Assembly (NCBI RefSeq): GCF_039538005.1 | Contig: NZ_BAABBO010000001.1 | Coordinates: forward strand, 186,001 to 250,000 | Length of the DNA: 64,000 nucleotides | Reading direction: 5' to 3' | Origin: Allohahella marinimesophila | GTDB taxonomy: Bacteria > Pseudomonadota > Gammaproteobacteria > Pseudomonadales > Oleiphilaceae | Shown here: in pieces, positions 17,401 to 24,361 of the stretch | Layout: the number at the start of each line of letters is the position of its first letter | How positions within the stretch are numbered: position 1 is the first letter of the stretch | Position numbers and translations under genes: made by a program | Notes under the pieces: generated by a model | Databases searched by the model: none | What the model was told of the DNA's origin: nothing | The model's input: only the letters and a program-made list of their open reading frames with translations

Positions 17401-19266
17401 ACGACAATACCCGTCAATATCCGTCTGGATGCTGCTATTGAGGCTGACGAGACAGTGGTGGTTACGCTTGCGGGCGAAAATAATCGCGGGCCGGCAAATC
17501 AGACTGTTCTCACCATTAGCGAGCGTAACATTCAGCCCGCAGCGTCGGTTCGTGTCATGCAGGGTGGCTCTAATCGCCTGTTGCTGACTCGAGATGGTGG
17601 ACCGGTCGTCATATCTGGAGATGTCAAAGATGCCAATCCCCAGGACGTGCATGTGTTCGAATGGGACACTGGCGAACTGACCGTCCTCGAACAGAACGCA
17701 CGGACCGTGACGCTGGATCCTGGCAGCATGGCCTTGGATACTGTCTATCCCGTTCTGCTCGGTGTGGCAGACAGCGGGCAACCTGCACTTATCGATACTG
17801 TTCTGGTCAACCTCAGAGCTGTTGACACCTTGCCGGCACTGGCCGCTGGTCAGGACAGTGACGGCGATGGCATCTCGGATATCGATGAAGGCTATAGTGA
17901 TAGCGACCAGGATGGCATTCCCGACTATCTCGACAGCGCCGCGCTCGATTGCAGCGCGATTCCAGAAGATACTGCCGACAGTCAACGCTACCTGATGGAG
18001 AGCGATCCAGGCAGCTGTATAAAGCTTGGTGTGTATTCACTGCTGGCTCAGTCTGGTGGTAGCCTGATAGACCGGGCGCTTGAAATTGGCGATGGTGGAA
18101 AACTGCGCTTGCCAGCAGACCCGGCAGCCGAAAACGTCGGTGGGATATTTGATTTCACGATCGATGACATCGCTGAGCCAGGTCAATCGGTTCGTGTTGT
18201 GATCCCACAGCGCGCTGCGATTCCTGCCAATGCTTTCTACCGAAAGTATCTGCCATCGAGCGGTTGGCAGGATTTTGTTGAGGATAGCAGGAACGATATT
18301 GCTTCTGCGCCCGGTGAAGCAGGTTTCTGCCCACCAGCCGGTAGCGATCTGTACCAGTCAGGTCTGCTGGAAGGTTTCTGGTGCGTACAGTTGACCCTGC
18401 AAGATGGTGGGCCGAACGACGCTGATGGCGATGTGAATGGTGTTATTGCCGACCCGGGCGGTGTTAGTGTCCTTCCTGGACTCACTAGCACCGGCCGACT
18501 GAAGACCAGTGGTGGTAGCGGTTCGCTGGGCGGAGAAACAGTAGCCATGCTCTTCCTGGGTGGGCTTGCAGCGGTACTTCGACGTCGTCGGGCAGCTACT
18601 CAGTCGAGGCCTCTGTTCAAAGGGGCAGCAGCGCCTGTTGCGGTAGCGCTCGCCGTCAGCTGTTCGGGGGCTTCTGCAGAAACAGCCGAGACTGTGGCTT
18701 ACGAACCGGGCAAGGTATTTCTCAGTGCGGCTCTGGGCTATGCCGTTACGCCAATCAGCGAATCGGACCTGAGAGCGCGATACAATGACAAGGGTTATAA
18801 CGCCAATGTGGACTCCACTGAAGATGCACGCTTTGCCTACGACTTTGGAGGTGGGTACCACCTGACCGACAACATCGCCCTGGAACTGGGGTATCTGGAC
18901 CTCGGCGATGTTGAAGTCGAATTCGACTCAGCACAGATCGATCGAAGAATCGCGAGGGTGCATCCTGAGTCCGGGCATGGCGTAGTGACTTCAGTGGCTT
19001 ACCGCCATGCATTAACTGAACGACTCGGCGTTGGCGCCAGATTGGGTATATTCTTCTGGGAAGGCGACTTTGATACTGATCAAGGTAGTGTTGATGTGTC
19101 CAATGTCGATGATGACGGGCGTGATCTTTTCTATGGGTTCAGGGGAGATTACCGTATCGACGAGCGCTGGACTGTGAAGGCCGAATTCCAGCGCTTCGAA
19201 TTCAGTAGGGATCCGAGTTACCTCCTTTCTGCCGGAATTGAATTCCGGCTTCCATCGCCTCGATGA
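14488..19266 (+). CDS. Giant calcium-repeat surface protein fused to outer-membrane beta-barrel
   Basis: About 1592 residues from the GTG at 14488, which has GGAGAG five bases upstream; an upstream GTG at 14434 is in frame but has no such site. After a signal peptide, the mature chain begins S-H-F-R-G-G-S-I-T-W. Several Ig/cadherin-like modules follow, including one near 520-640 with I-P-E-G-G-T-A and I-R-F-V-H-N-G and a dystroglycan-type cadherin module near 640-720. Thrombospondin-type-3 calcium repeats (D-T-D-G-D-G-V/I-P-D) occur at about 725-820 and again at 1123-1150. An HYR-like domain comes next, then a Calx-beta domain (about 910-1010). At 1342-1368 there is a GlyGly-CTERM-like tripartite signal: G-G-S-G-S-L-G-G, a hydrophobic stretch, then R-R-R-R. 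The frame continues through a second signal-peptide-like stretch ending A-S-A-E into an eight-strand OmpA-like barrel (about 1407-1592). The fusion is unusual and may join two former genes. Confidence 0.85.
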   Translation: MGDEVVSRRRTSRVVGFTLAVIGLLPTLAMASHFRGGSITWQGLELDGDGLQNDVEVTVKTAWRLNGENLPMPTSSPALSFTQVGSNDIVNLNTGAADGQYTLVTQVFRAKDLNLQTAYKVRYSSCCRISNLQNNSGGNWDIQTIINLANGNLPPKIDLPIIFEVPQLQQDDSPLANFTFDTGSTDPNADKLKFRLANLEELGGSSSVQPQGFSINPNTGEVTWSGSGSLPAGLYSAGVVAEDVDSNGVNKSKSHVDFILYLQPKKAVTFSTSSNIPETRNVIVEKGSTYTFEVNGTAIETTSLGNVRGALTETGTEGEFIFDPLNLDPAAYPVTFEIRDTSGATTKSYLILNFIVPDPDAPRIVNLEADRTVYSAIVDQIVDLNVDAVVTDANNIDFDGGVLKFNVSFTDGESEILSVASAGTGSGQISRTGNEIFYEGVKIGQIDANEDGVGRALRIALVGANSTPAALTELVRSLTYEDTFSLRTSGDRNLSLFLQDKDGKSNSYNFYVDVQDHPSRPVNGGPVGASNSLIIPEGGTATLGTEDLNFADPDTPRSGITLTVSNVVNGQFESTNQPGVAVTSFTQEAVDLGQIRFVHNGAETAPSYDVSASDGTDATTPAPASIQFSNTPDAPVISGTPATTASSTYSFVPTVTDGDAGEVLTFSIANKPAWTTFNTATGELSGNAAAAVPGTFPGIVITVTDSSGLSSSLPTFSITVTPPVDTDGDGVPDDVEVSQGTDPGLEDEFKDTDGDGIPDYVETVVDQTDPNDDEKFKDSDGDGVPDYVEINKDSTDPLDAGSFLDTDGNGVSDYEQVFRTDRQPPAIVAPPEVTINATGLRTKVTRDQLEALGLATASDGRDGSSCCSPYPRSIVDNEPFFPPGRHKIVWAAQDAAGNVGVSEQILNVLPLVSLSKSQTVPEGAKAEIKVILNGPAPSYPVTVPYSVSGTAAVPQDHDLVSGVAVIASGLQTTIPVNIRLDAAIEADETVVVTLAGENNRGPANQTVLTISERNIQPAASVRVMQGGSNRLLLTRDGGPVVISGDVKDANPQDVHVFEWDTGELTVLEQNARTVTLDPGSMALDTVYPVLLGVADSGQPALIDTVLVNLRAVDTLPALAAGQDSDGDGISDIDEGYSDSDQDGIPDYLDSAALDCSAIPEDTADSQRYLMESDPGSCIKLGVYSLLAQSGGSLIDRALEIGDGGKLRLPADPAAENVGGIFDFTIDDIAEPGQSVRVVIPQRAAIPANAFYRKYLPSSGWQDFVEDSRNDIASAPGEAGFCPPAGSDLYQSGLLEGFWCVQLTLQDGGPNDADGDVNGVIADPGGVSVLPGLTSTGRLKTSGGSGSLGGETVAMLFLGGLAAVLRRRRAATQSRPLFKGAAAPVAVALAVSCSGASAETAETVAYEPGKVFLSAALGYAVTPISESDLRARYNDKGYNANVDSTEDARFAYDFGGGYHLTDNIALELGYLDLGDVEVEFDSAQIDRRIARVHPESGHGVVTSVAYRHALTERLGVGARLGIFFWEGDFDTDQGSVDVSNVDDDGRDLFYGFRGDYRIDERWTVKAEFQRFEFSRDPSYLLSAGIEFRLPSPR

Positions 19267-19652
19267 GGGAGCTATCAGTGATTCGGAGAACGCTTGGAGT
19301 GTGGCGTCGAATTCTGATGGCTTGCGGGCTGGCTGCGCTGAGTGCGCAGGCCAGCTTCGCCGAAACGATTTCGACCGTGAGTATGCGTCCGATCGAGCGC
19401 TATTCTTCAGAGAAATGTCTCGTTCTCGAGGCGAATAAGCCAGTGCAATGGGCGTTCAGGTCGCCGTATTCAGTTAACTTCAACGTGCACGTACATACCG
19501 ACGAAGGCACTGTATATCCGGAAAAGGATGACGCTGTGACTTCGGGAAGTGGGACGCTGTTAAGTCAGGAGACTGTTGAACACTGCTTCATGTGGACTGC
19601 CACGGTCCCGACGACTGATCCATGGGCGATCGAGTTTTCGATCACCCAGTGA
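19263..19652 (+). CDS. Small secreted hypothetical protein, translationally coupled
   Basis: A 129-residue secreted protein whose ATG overlaps the TGA of the giant surface-protein gene (ATGA, four bases), indicating translational coupling and a related job. The signal peptide is clear (hydrophobic core ending A-S-F-A-E). The mature part is about 95 residues of mostly beta structure with two cysteines (S-E-K-C and E-H-C) that could form a disulfide. It has no recognisable family. It might assist secretion, calcium-dependent folding or anchoring of its partner, but only linkage supports that. Confidence 0.7.
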   Translation: MRELSVIRRTLGVWRRILMACGLAALSAQASFAETISTVSMRPIERYSSEKCLVLEANKPVQWAFRSPYSVNFNVHVHTDEGTVYPEKDDAVTSGSGTLLSQETVEHCFMWTATVPTTDPWAIEFSITQ

Positions 19653-19659
19653 TGTTTGC

Positions 19660-19860
19660 TCAGTGCTTCACGCTCATCGTGATATCTGCCGTAAACACCT
19701 TTACGCCTGTCTCATCATAAGCCGCTACCGGCACCACGACTTCTCCGGCCTTGGTGAAGTCGACTTCTTCAGCATGGGTCACTACCTTCAAATCTGTCTT
19801 TGCCTTGGCAAGCTAGCGCACGGTCATTCCCATAGGGAACCACCGTGCACCCTCGGGCAG
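19660..19860 (-). pseudogene. Remnant of a hotdog-fold (DUF4442/PaaI-like) protein with internal stop
   Basis: Reading the minus strand from 19860, the frame gives L-P-E-G-A-R-W-F-P-M-G-M-T-V-R, then TAG at 19813-19815, then L-A-K-A-K-T-D-L-K-V-V-T and on to V-F-T-A-D-I-T-M-S-V-K-H and a TGA at 19660-19662. In DUF4442-type hotdog proteins of pseudomonads and relatives, the ARW-x-P-x-GMTV motif is followed directly by Y-L-x-K-A, so the TAG replaces a Tyr codon (TAC or TAT). The N-terminal half of the domain is not found upstream in any frame. This is therefore a decayed 3' fragment of about 66 codons with one nonsense mutation. Confidence 0.7.
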
Positions 19861-20006
19861 GGATCTTTGAGGCCGGATCTGATGTATAAGGTTGTTTGCA
19901 GAGCAGACAAAGACTTCTAGTGTCCTTGGGCATGCCCGATTTCCGGCCGTCCTGCGCTCCCCATTTTTCATCGTTCTGAAGTGTAAAGAGATGCAGAAAA
20001 TCGAAC

Positions 20007-21317
20007 GTGATCGCCAAGAATTTTCAGCTGACCGCAGAGTTGCTCGGATACCGTTTCGCTGTGAATGATCGCTTAACTCAATATACAGTCGCCGTCGTAG
20101 GTGCCGGACCGGCGGGATTGATGGCGGCCGAGGTCATGGCCACAGCAGGCGTCTCCGTCGCTGTGTTCGATGCCATGCCAAGTGCAGGTCGCAAGCTCCT
20201 GCGTGCAGGCATAGGGGGGCTGAACTTCACCCATGCCGAAGCACCTGCGGCTTTCGTCAGCCGCTATGCTGAGCGCAGCGCTGAGATAAAGCCAATGCTG
20301 GATGTGTTTGGGCCGTCTCAGCTCGTGGACTGGGTTCATGGACTTGGGATCGAAACTTTTGTTGGCTCGTCTCGACGGGTTTTTCCGATAGACAAGAAAG
20401 CGGCCCCGCTATTGCGGGCCTGGCTAAAACGTCTGAAAGGCCTGGGTGTGCAATTCCACATGCGCTCGCGGTGGCTGGGCTGGGAAAATGATTCTTTGCT
20501 GATCGAGTCGTCTGAAGGCGTGAGGTCGGTTCATGCGCATGCAACGGTGCTGGCCATGGGCGGCGCCAGCTGGCCGGAGCTGGGCTCGGACGCGCGATGG
20601 GTGCCTTTTTTAGGCGCACAAGGTATTGCGATATCACCGTTTCGCCCGAGCAACTGCGGCTTCCAGGTCGGCTGGAGCGAGCATTTCAAAGAGCGCTTCG
20701 CTCGACAGCCGATCAAGTCGGTACGTGCCCGACTGAACGCAGCTGCTCAGGGTATGGATAAATGGCACAGTGGCGAACTCATGGTCACCGAGGATGGCCT
20801 TGAAGGTGGACTGGTCTATGCATTGTCTGCCATTGCGCGTGAACAGGTGGCACAGAAGGGCAGAACGACCCTATGGCTCGATCTCAATCCGGGGCGAAGT
20901 GAGGTCCAGCTGGCCGAGCGTCTCGCTCAGCCACAGGGCAAGAGTTCACTGGCGAAGCACCTCAAGAACAAAGCAGGAATCGACGGCGTGAAGGCCGGTC
21001 TGCTCAGGGAGTTTGGCGACAGCAACAGTATGAGTGACCCGGTTCAGCTGGCCCGGCTGATCAAGCACCTGCCTGTTTTACTCAGAGCGCCTTTCGGTCT
21101 CGACAGGGCTATCAGCAGCGCGGGTGGCCTGCGTTTTGAAGACCTCTCAAAAGATCTGATGCTGAATGCGCATCGCGGTGTATTCTGTGCCGGTGAAATG
21201 CTCGACTGGGAAGCACCGACAGGTGGATACTTGCTTACCGCGTGTATGGCGAGCGGATACATAGCTGGTAACGGAGTTTTAACGTATCTGTCATCGCAGC
21301 ACGCGCCAACTCGATAA
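20007..21317 (+). CDS. NAD(P)/FAD-dependent oxidoreductase, HI0933/TIGR03862-like
   Basis: A flavoprotein of up to 436 residues. The Rossmann FAD-binding motif V-V-G-A-G-P-A-G-L-M-A-A-E lies near residue 30. Family hallmarks of the HI0933-like group follow: A-M-P-S-A-G-R-K-L-L-R-A-G-I-G-G-L-N (residues about 56-73), A-L-A-M-G-G-A-S-W-P-E-L-G-S-D and, near the C-terminus, F-C-A-G-E-M-L-D-W-E-A-P-T-G-G-Y-L-L, which contacts FAD. The biochemical role of the family is not established. The start is uncertain: GTG at 20007 gives a 25-residue extension before the fold, and a second GTG at 20061 would start right before it. Neither has a strong ribosome-binding site. Confidence 0.85.
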   Translation: MIAKNFQLTAELLGYRFAVNDRLTQYTVAVVGAGPAGLMAAEVMATAGVSVAVFDAMPSAGRKLLRAGIGGLNFTHAEAPAAFVSRYAERSAEIKPMLDVFGPSQLVDWVHGLGIETFVGSSRRVFPIDKKAAPLLRAWLKRLKGLGVQFHMRSRWLGWENDSLLIESSEGVRSVHAHATVLAMGGASWPELGSDARWVPFLGAQGIAISPFRPSNCGFQVGWSEHFKERFARQPIKSVRARLNAAAQGMDKWHSGELMVTEDGLEGGLVYALSAIAREQVAQKGRTTLWLDLNPGRSEVQLAERLAQPQGKSSLAKHLKNKAGIDGVKAGLLREFGDSNSMSDPVQLARLIKHLPVLLRAPFGLDRAISSAGGLRFEDLSKDLMLNAHRGVFCAGEMLDWEAPTGGYLLTACMASGYIAGNGVLTYLSSQHAPTR

Positions 21318-21329
21318 ACGGGAGCAGCC

Positions 21330-22208
21330 TTACGTTTTGCCCTTGGCCAGCGCTTCCCACAAAGCTTCGGCGACCAGGCCAGTCTCATGCGCTCTTCGAC
21401 GTATTTGATAGAGTCGGGAGTGGCGCACCGGAAAATTTTCGATTTCGAGCGCTTCGAGTGCGCCATCATCCAGCTCGGCCCTGATCAGGTGCTCGGGGAG
21501 ACCGCCCCAGCCCATGCCACTCAGAATGACTTCTTTCTTCGCCGCGAAATCGCTCACCGTCCAGCGTAGCCCAGCTTCGAGCACATCCCTACTTTGTTCG
21601 AATACACCGTGTCCTGTGCCAGACACGACAACCTGGGTGAATCTGCTCATATCGACCTTGTTGTTCCTGTGTCTGCGAGCTGGGCCGTAGTCCGGCCGGG
21701 CAACCGGAATGATATCGACAGTTGTGTAGGGCAGGGCTTCAATAGCATCGGTCGACAAGCCATCCAGCGTCGAAATTACAATGTCAGCTTCGCCCGTCAT
21801 AAGCCGCTCAGCCGAGCCGCCCATGGCGTCACTGATCAGCCGTATATGCGTCTCAGGATACAGCATGCTTGTCCTACCAACGCTGTCCAGCAGAGACCTG
21901 AGCGGGCAGGTGGCCGTGATAGATAGCCTGACTTCCGGTTCCTGCCTCGCCGCCAGCTTGTATGCAAGACTCGAGAGCAGCTGCATTTCGCCCAGAACGG
22001 CTTTCGCTTGACGATAGAACGCTTCTCCATCAGCTGTCAGCCTGGGTCGGTAAGCTTCACGAGATAGAAGCACCACGCCAATCTCGTTCTCAAGCGCTTT
22101 CATCATCTGACTCAGTGCGGGTTGGGACCTGTGCAATGCAGCGGCCGCCTCGCGAAAACTTCCCTCCGTGACAATAGCGTCCAGAACTCGCAATTGCTCA
22201 AGCTTCAC
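21330..22208 (-). CDS. LysR-family transcriptional regulator
   Basis: A 292-residue LysR regulator starting at GTG 22208, which follows AAGGAG by five bases; the ATG six codons further upstream would place the Shine-Dalgarno inside the gene. The winged helix occupies residues 1-60 (L-R-V-L-D-A-I-V, G-S-F-R-E-A-A-A-A-L, S-Q-P-A-L-S-Q-M-M-K-A-L-E). A two-lobed effector domain follows. The gene is divergent from the NTF2-like/tautomerase pair across 137 AT-rich bases containing a palindrome, the usual LysR arrangement, so that pair is its likely target. Confidence 0.9.
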   Translation of the reverse strand: MKLEQLRVLDAIVTEGSFREAAAALHRSQPALSQMMKALENEIGVVLLSREAYRPRLTADGEAFYRQAKAVLGEMQLLSSLAYKLAARQEPEVRLSITATCPLRSLLDSVGRTSMLYPETHIRLISDAMGGSAERLMTGEADIVISTLDGLSTDAIEALPYTTVDIIPVARPDYGPARRHRNNKVDMSRFTQVVVSGTGHGVFEQSRDVLEAGLRWTVSDFAAKKEVILSGMGWGGLPEHLIRAELDDGALEALEIENFPVRHSRLYQIRRRAHETGLVAEALWEALAKGKT

Positions 22209-22258
22209 GGCAGCTCCTTCATTCAAATAAATTGATAACTTAATATGATCGTTTTGCT

Positions 22259-22280
22259 AATAACATAATATTATTTTATT
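22259..22280. promoter_or_regulatory. Imperfect palindrome between LysR gene and its divergent operon
   Basis: The 22 bases form two 11-base arms meeting at the centre (AATAACATAAT and ATTATTTTATT) with one mismatch. The element lies about midway between the LysR start and the NTF2-like gene start in a very AT-rich spacer. It is a reasonable candidate LysR-binding site, although AT-rich palindromes also arise by chance. Confidence 0.4.
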
Positions 22281-22345
22281 GAGGGGATAATACCTAATAT
22301 TTCGTTGTCGCAGGCATCTCGCCTGCCTGAAATTGGAAACCCCCC

Positions 22346-22732
22346 ATGAATGCGATAGAGGACCACAGCAGGATTCAAAGCCTTTTGATGTGCTATTTCT
22401 ACGGCCTATATCACGCCGACAGCAAGGTGCTTTCAAAAGTCTTTCACCCGGACTCGAGATATATCAATTGTGTGAGTGGCAGATACGTCAACTTGTCTGT
22501 CAAAGAATACCTTCAGCTTGTTGATGAGCGTGTAGCGCCCGTTGAGAACAGCGAGCAGCCCGAGCGGAGCATTATTTCACTGGACATTGCTAGCCCGACC
22601 CTCGCTACCGTTCGAGCCGAAATGAGCATGATGGGCAGGCGCTATACCGATTGCCTTACGCTCATTCGAACCACGGCCGGTTGGGCGATCATCGCCAAGG
22701 CCTTTCACTACATTAATGAGGGAGAACAATGA
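22346..22732 (+). CDS. NTF2-like / putative lumazine-binding family protein
   Basis: A 128-residue cytoplasmic protein with the cone-shaped NTF2-like fold signature. The N-terminal helix I-Q-S-L-L-M-C-Y-F-Y-G-L-Y-H-A-D is followed by L-S-K-V-F-H-P-D-S-R-Y. A Y-L-Q-L-V-D-E-R-V segment comes next, then closing strands including C-L-T-L-I-R-T-T-A-G-W-A-I-I-A-K-A-F-H. This matches the Lumazine_bd_2/SnoaL-like group of small ligand-binding proteins and enzymes. It is the first gene of a two-gene operon; its stop overlaps the tautomerase start by one base. A role in metabolising a small organic acid or ketone with the tautomerase is inference. Confidence 0.8.
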   Translation: MNAIEDHSRIQSLLMCYFYGLYHADSKVLSKVFHPDSRYINCVSGRYVNLSVKEYLQLVDERVAPVENSEQPERSIISLDIASPTLATVRAEMSMMGRRYTDCLTLIRTTAGWAIIAKAFHYINEGEQ

Positions 22733-22974
22733 TGCCTTACGTCAATATCAAGGTAACCCGGGAAGGAGGGCCCGGAGGAGCAGGGCCATCTACGCAACAG
22801 AAGGCTGAATTGATTTCTGGGGTGACTGAGCTTCTGGCCAAGGTACTAGGAAAGAACCCGAACTCTACAGTGGTCGTTATAGATGAAGTCGATCTAGAAA
22901 ATTGGGGGATCGGCGGACTGCCCGTACCGGAATATCGTGAAAAGACGAATGCTTCGATATCATCAACGCAGTAA
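22732..22974 (+). CDS. 4-oxalocrotonate tautomerase family protein
   Basis: About 80 residues. Of two adjacent ATGs (22729 and 22732) the second is preferred because it puts Pro directly after the initiator Met (M-P-Y-V-N-I-K-V-T), as required for the catalytic N-terminal proline of this superfamily. GGGAG lies a suitable distance upstream. The body is close to family members with V-T-E-L-L-A-K-V-L-G-K-N-P and V-V-I-D-E-V-D-x-x-N-W-G-I-G-G. A small Gly/Pro-rich insertion follows the first strand. The enzymes catalyse keto-enol tautomerisation or related chemistry as oligomers; the substrate here is unknown. The 3' end overlaps the convergent CtaG-like gene by 12 bases. Confidence 0.88.
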   Translation: MPYVNIKVTREGGPGGAGPSTQQKAELISGVTELLAKVLGKNPNSTVVVIDEVDLENWGIGGLPVPEYREKTNASISSTQ

Positions 22975-23643
22975 TAAGCGCTCTCGGCGTCGGCCGTCGT
23001 GGCGATGTGCTCGGTACCAGGCACAAAAAAGCGCGATCAGAAGCAGCAGTTCAGCGAGATCACCGCCGTAGTACATCAGCTGTGCGCCGGCCTGGATTTC
23101 AGTCAGATCGTGGGGAGTATCTAGCGGCCAGCCGTAGGCGTACATGAGCTTCGCCAGCGTGGCATGACTTGCCATGGAGATGAAAAGAATCACCAGCCGG
23201 TAGTAAAGGCTTGGGCGCGATGGCCCCGGATCTGGCCCTGCGATGGCCCAGGTGAACAGGCAGCCGGCGAGGATAAAATGGATGTGTACGAGCGCATGCA
23301 GCCAATGATTGTCGAGCGTTGCCGCATAGAGTGGCGTGAGATAGAGCAGGTACATGCCACCGACGTTGAGCAGGAGCGCAGTGACGGGATGACTGACGAA
23401 GTGCACAGGGCGTGACTGTAAGACGATGACGATCGAACGAGCCCTGCTCGCTGACAATGCACCCAGCAGCAGCGTGACCGGCGCTGCAAACACCAGGCCC
23501 AAAGGTGCCAACATCCCCAGTAGCAGATGCTGCAGCATGTGACCACGAAAATCATTGTGAGCAAATTGGGCCAGCGGTGGCGCCAGTGCGATGGCGAGCA
23601 TGGTGAGGCCAAACAGCAGGCTCAGCACACGCCAGATGTTCAT
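22963..23643 (-). CDS. Cytochrome c oxidase assembly protein, CtaG (caa3) type
   Basis: A 226-residue polytopic membrane protein of the caa3_CtaG family with about six or seven hydrophobic helices. Family features visible are H-M-L-Q-H-L-L-L-G-M-L-A-P-L-G-L near residue 36, with the conserved His pair, and V-H-I-H-F-I-L-A-G-C-L-F-T-W-A-I-A-G-P-D-P near 140. Members are implicated in assembly of caa3-type cytochrome oxidases, probably in copper delivery. Its start overlaps the stop of the DUF2243 gene by four bases, a conserved pairing in many proteobacteria. No oxidase subunits are in the window. Confidence 0.88.
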   Translation of the reverse strand: MNIWRVLSLLFGLTMLAIALAPPLAQFAHNDFRGHMLQHLLLGMLAPLGLVFAAPVTLLLGALSASRARSIVIVLQSRPVHFVSHPVTALLLNVGGMYLLYLTPLYAATLDNHWLHALVHIHFILAGCLFTWAIAGPDPGPSRPSLYYRLVILFISMASHATLAKLMYAYGWPLDTPHDLTEIQAGAQLMYYGGDLAELLLLIALFCAWYRAHRHDGRRRERLLLR

Positions 23644-24125
23644 GATCTGGTAGCTCTATTGGGCACATGAGTGTTGTTTTTACCCCTGCGAAAAATCATC
23701 CAGCCAATGAGAATTAACAGCAATCCAACAGCATTCCACGCCAGGTCATAGATGAGCAGGTTTTCGACCTCGTAGCGGATTTGATGAAGCCTGAGCACCT
23801 TATGATCGATGATGCCGTCAAATACCTGAAATGCCCCCGCGCCGAAAAAGAATCCGGCCCAGACGTAGCTCGACATCAGCGCCCTGTGCCTTCGGGCATC
23901 GAGCAATAGAAAGAATCCAGCGACCAAAGCGATGAGTTCTGCCGCATGCAGAAATCCATCCGACATCAGGCCGATAACTGGCGTCGACCCGTCATAGAAA
24001 TGATGCCAGCCGAGCAGTTGGTGAAAAATGATTTCGTCCACGGCCGCCATGATGCCGACACCGATGAGGGCAGCTGACCACAGCGAGCGCCTGGCAGCAT
24101 TTTCTGGCTGATTATCGTCATGCAT
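23640..24125 (-). CDS. DUF2243 membrane protein
   Basis: A 161-residue protein with four transmembrane helices matching DUF2243. The G-V-G-I-M-A-A-V-D-E-I-I-F-H-Q-L-L-G-W-H-H-F motif in the first helix region supplies clustered His residues, followed by S-D-G-F-L-H-A and F-D-G-I-I-D-H-K-V-L-R-L-H-Q-I-R. The conserved His/Asp residues suggest metal binding. It is the first gene of a two-gene operon with the CtaG-type gene, and the four-base overlap implies coupled translation and a shared role near the respiratory chain. Confidence 0.88.
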   Translation of the reverse strand: MHDDNQPENAARRSLWSAALIGVGIMAAVDEIIFHQLLGWHHFYDGSTPVIGLMSDGFLHAAELIALVAGFFLLLDARRHRALMSSYVWAGFFFGAGAFQVFDGIIDHKVLRLHQIRYEVENLLIYDLAWNAVGLLLILIGWMIFRRGKNNTHVPNRATRS

Positions 24126-24361
24126 GAATTCGGCTCCTCGCTGCTCTCAATTTAGGCGGTACGACTCTCCTGCTTGAATCGCCTACCAGATTGGCGTGCG
24201 AATCCGTCTGACAGTCCTGTTTTTTATTAAAACCTCGGTGTAACCACGTCACACTATGAGTCAAATAGGCCATCTGGTTGTCAGTCCTCATCCATTCCGA
24301 CGATGTCGTGATCGAATCAATCGCTTAGCTTCCAGCTCATAACGATCAATGGAGCTTTGAA

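Noticed and set aside
17089..17985. 298-codon minus-strand frame
   Set aside because: Antisense to the Calx-beta and calcium-repeat part of the surface protein, with no family features.
19769..20017. 82-codon minus-strand frame upstream of the hotdog remnant
   Set aside because: It overlaps the remnant in another frame and the start of the flavoprotein gene; the hotdog similarity is in a different frame, so this is not the intact gene.
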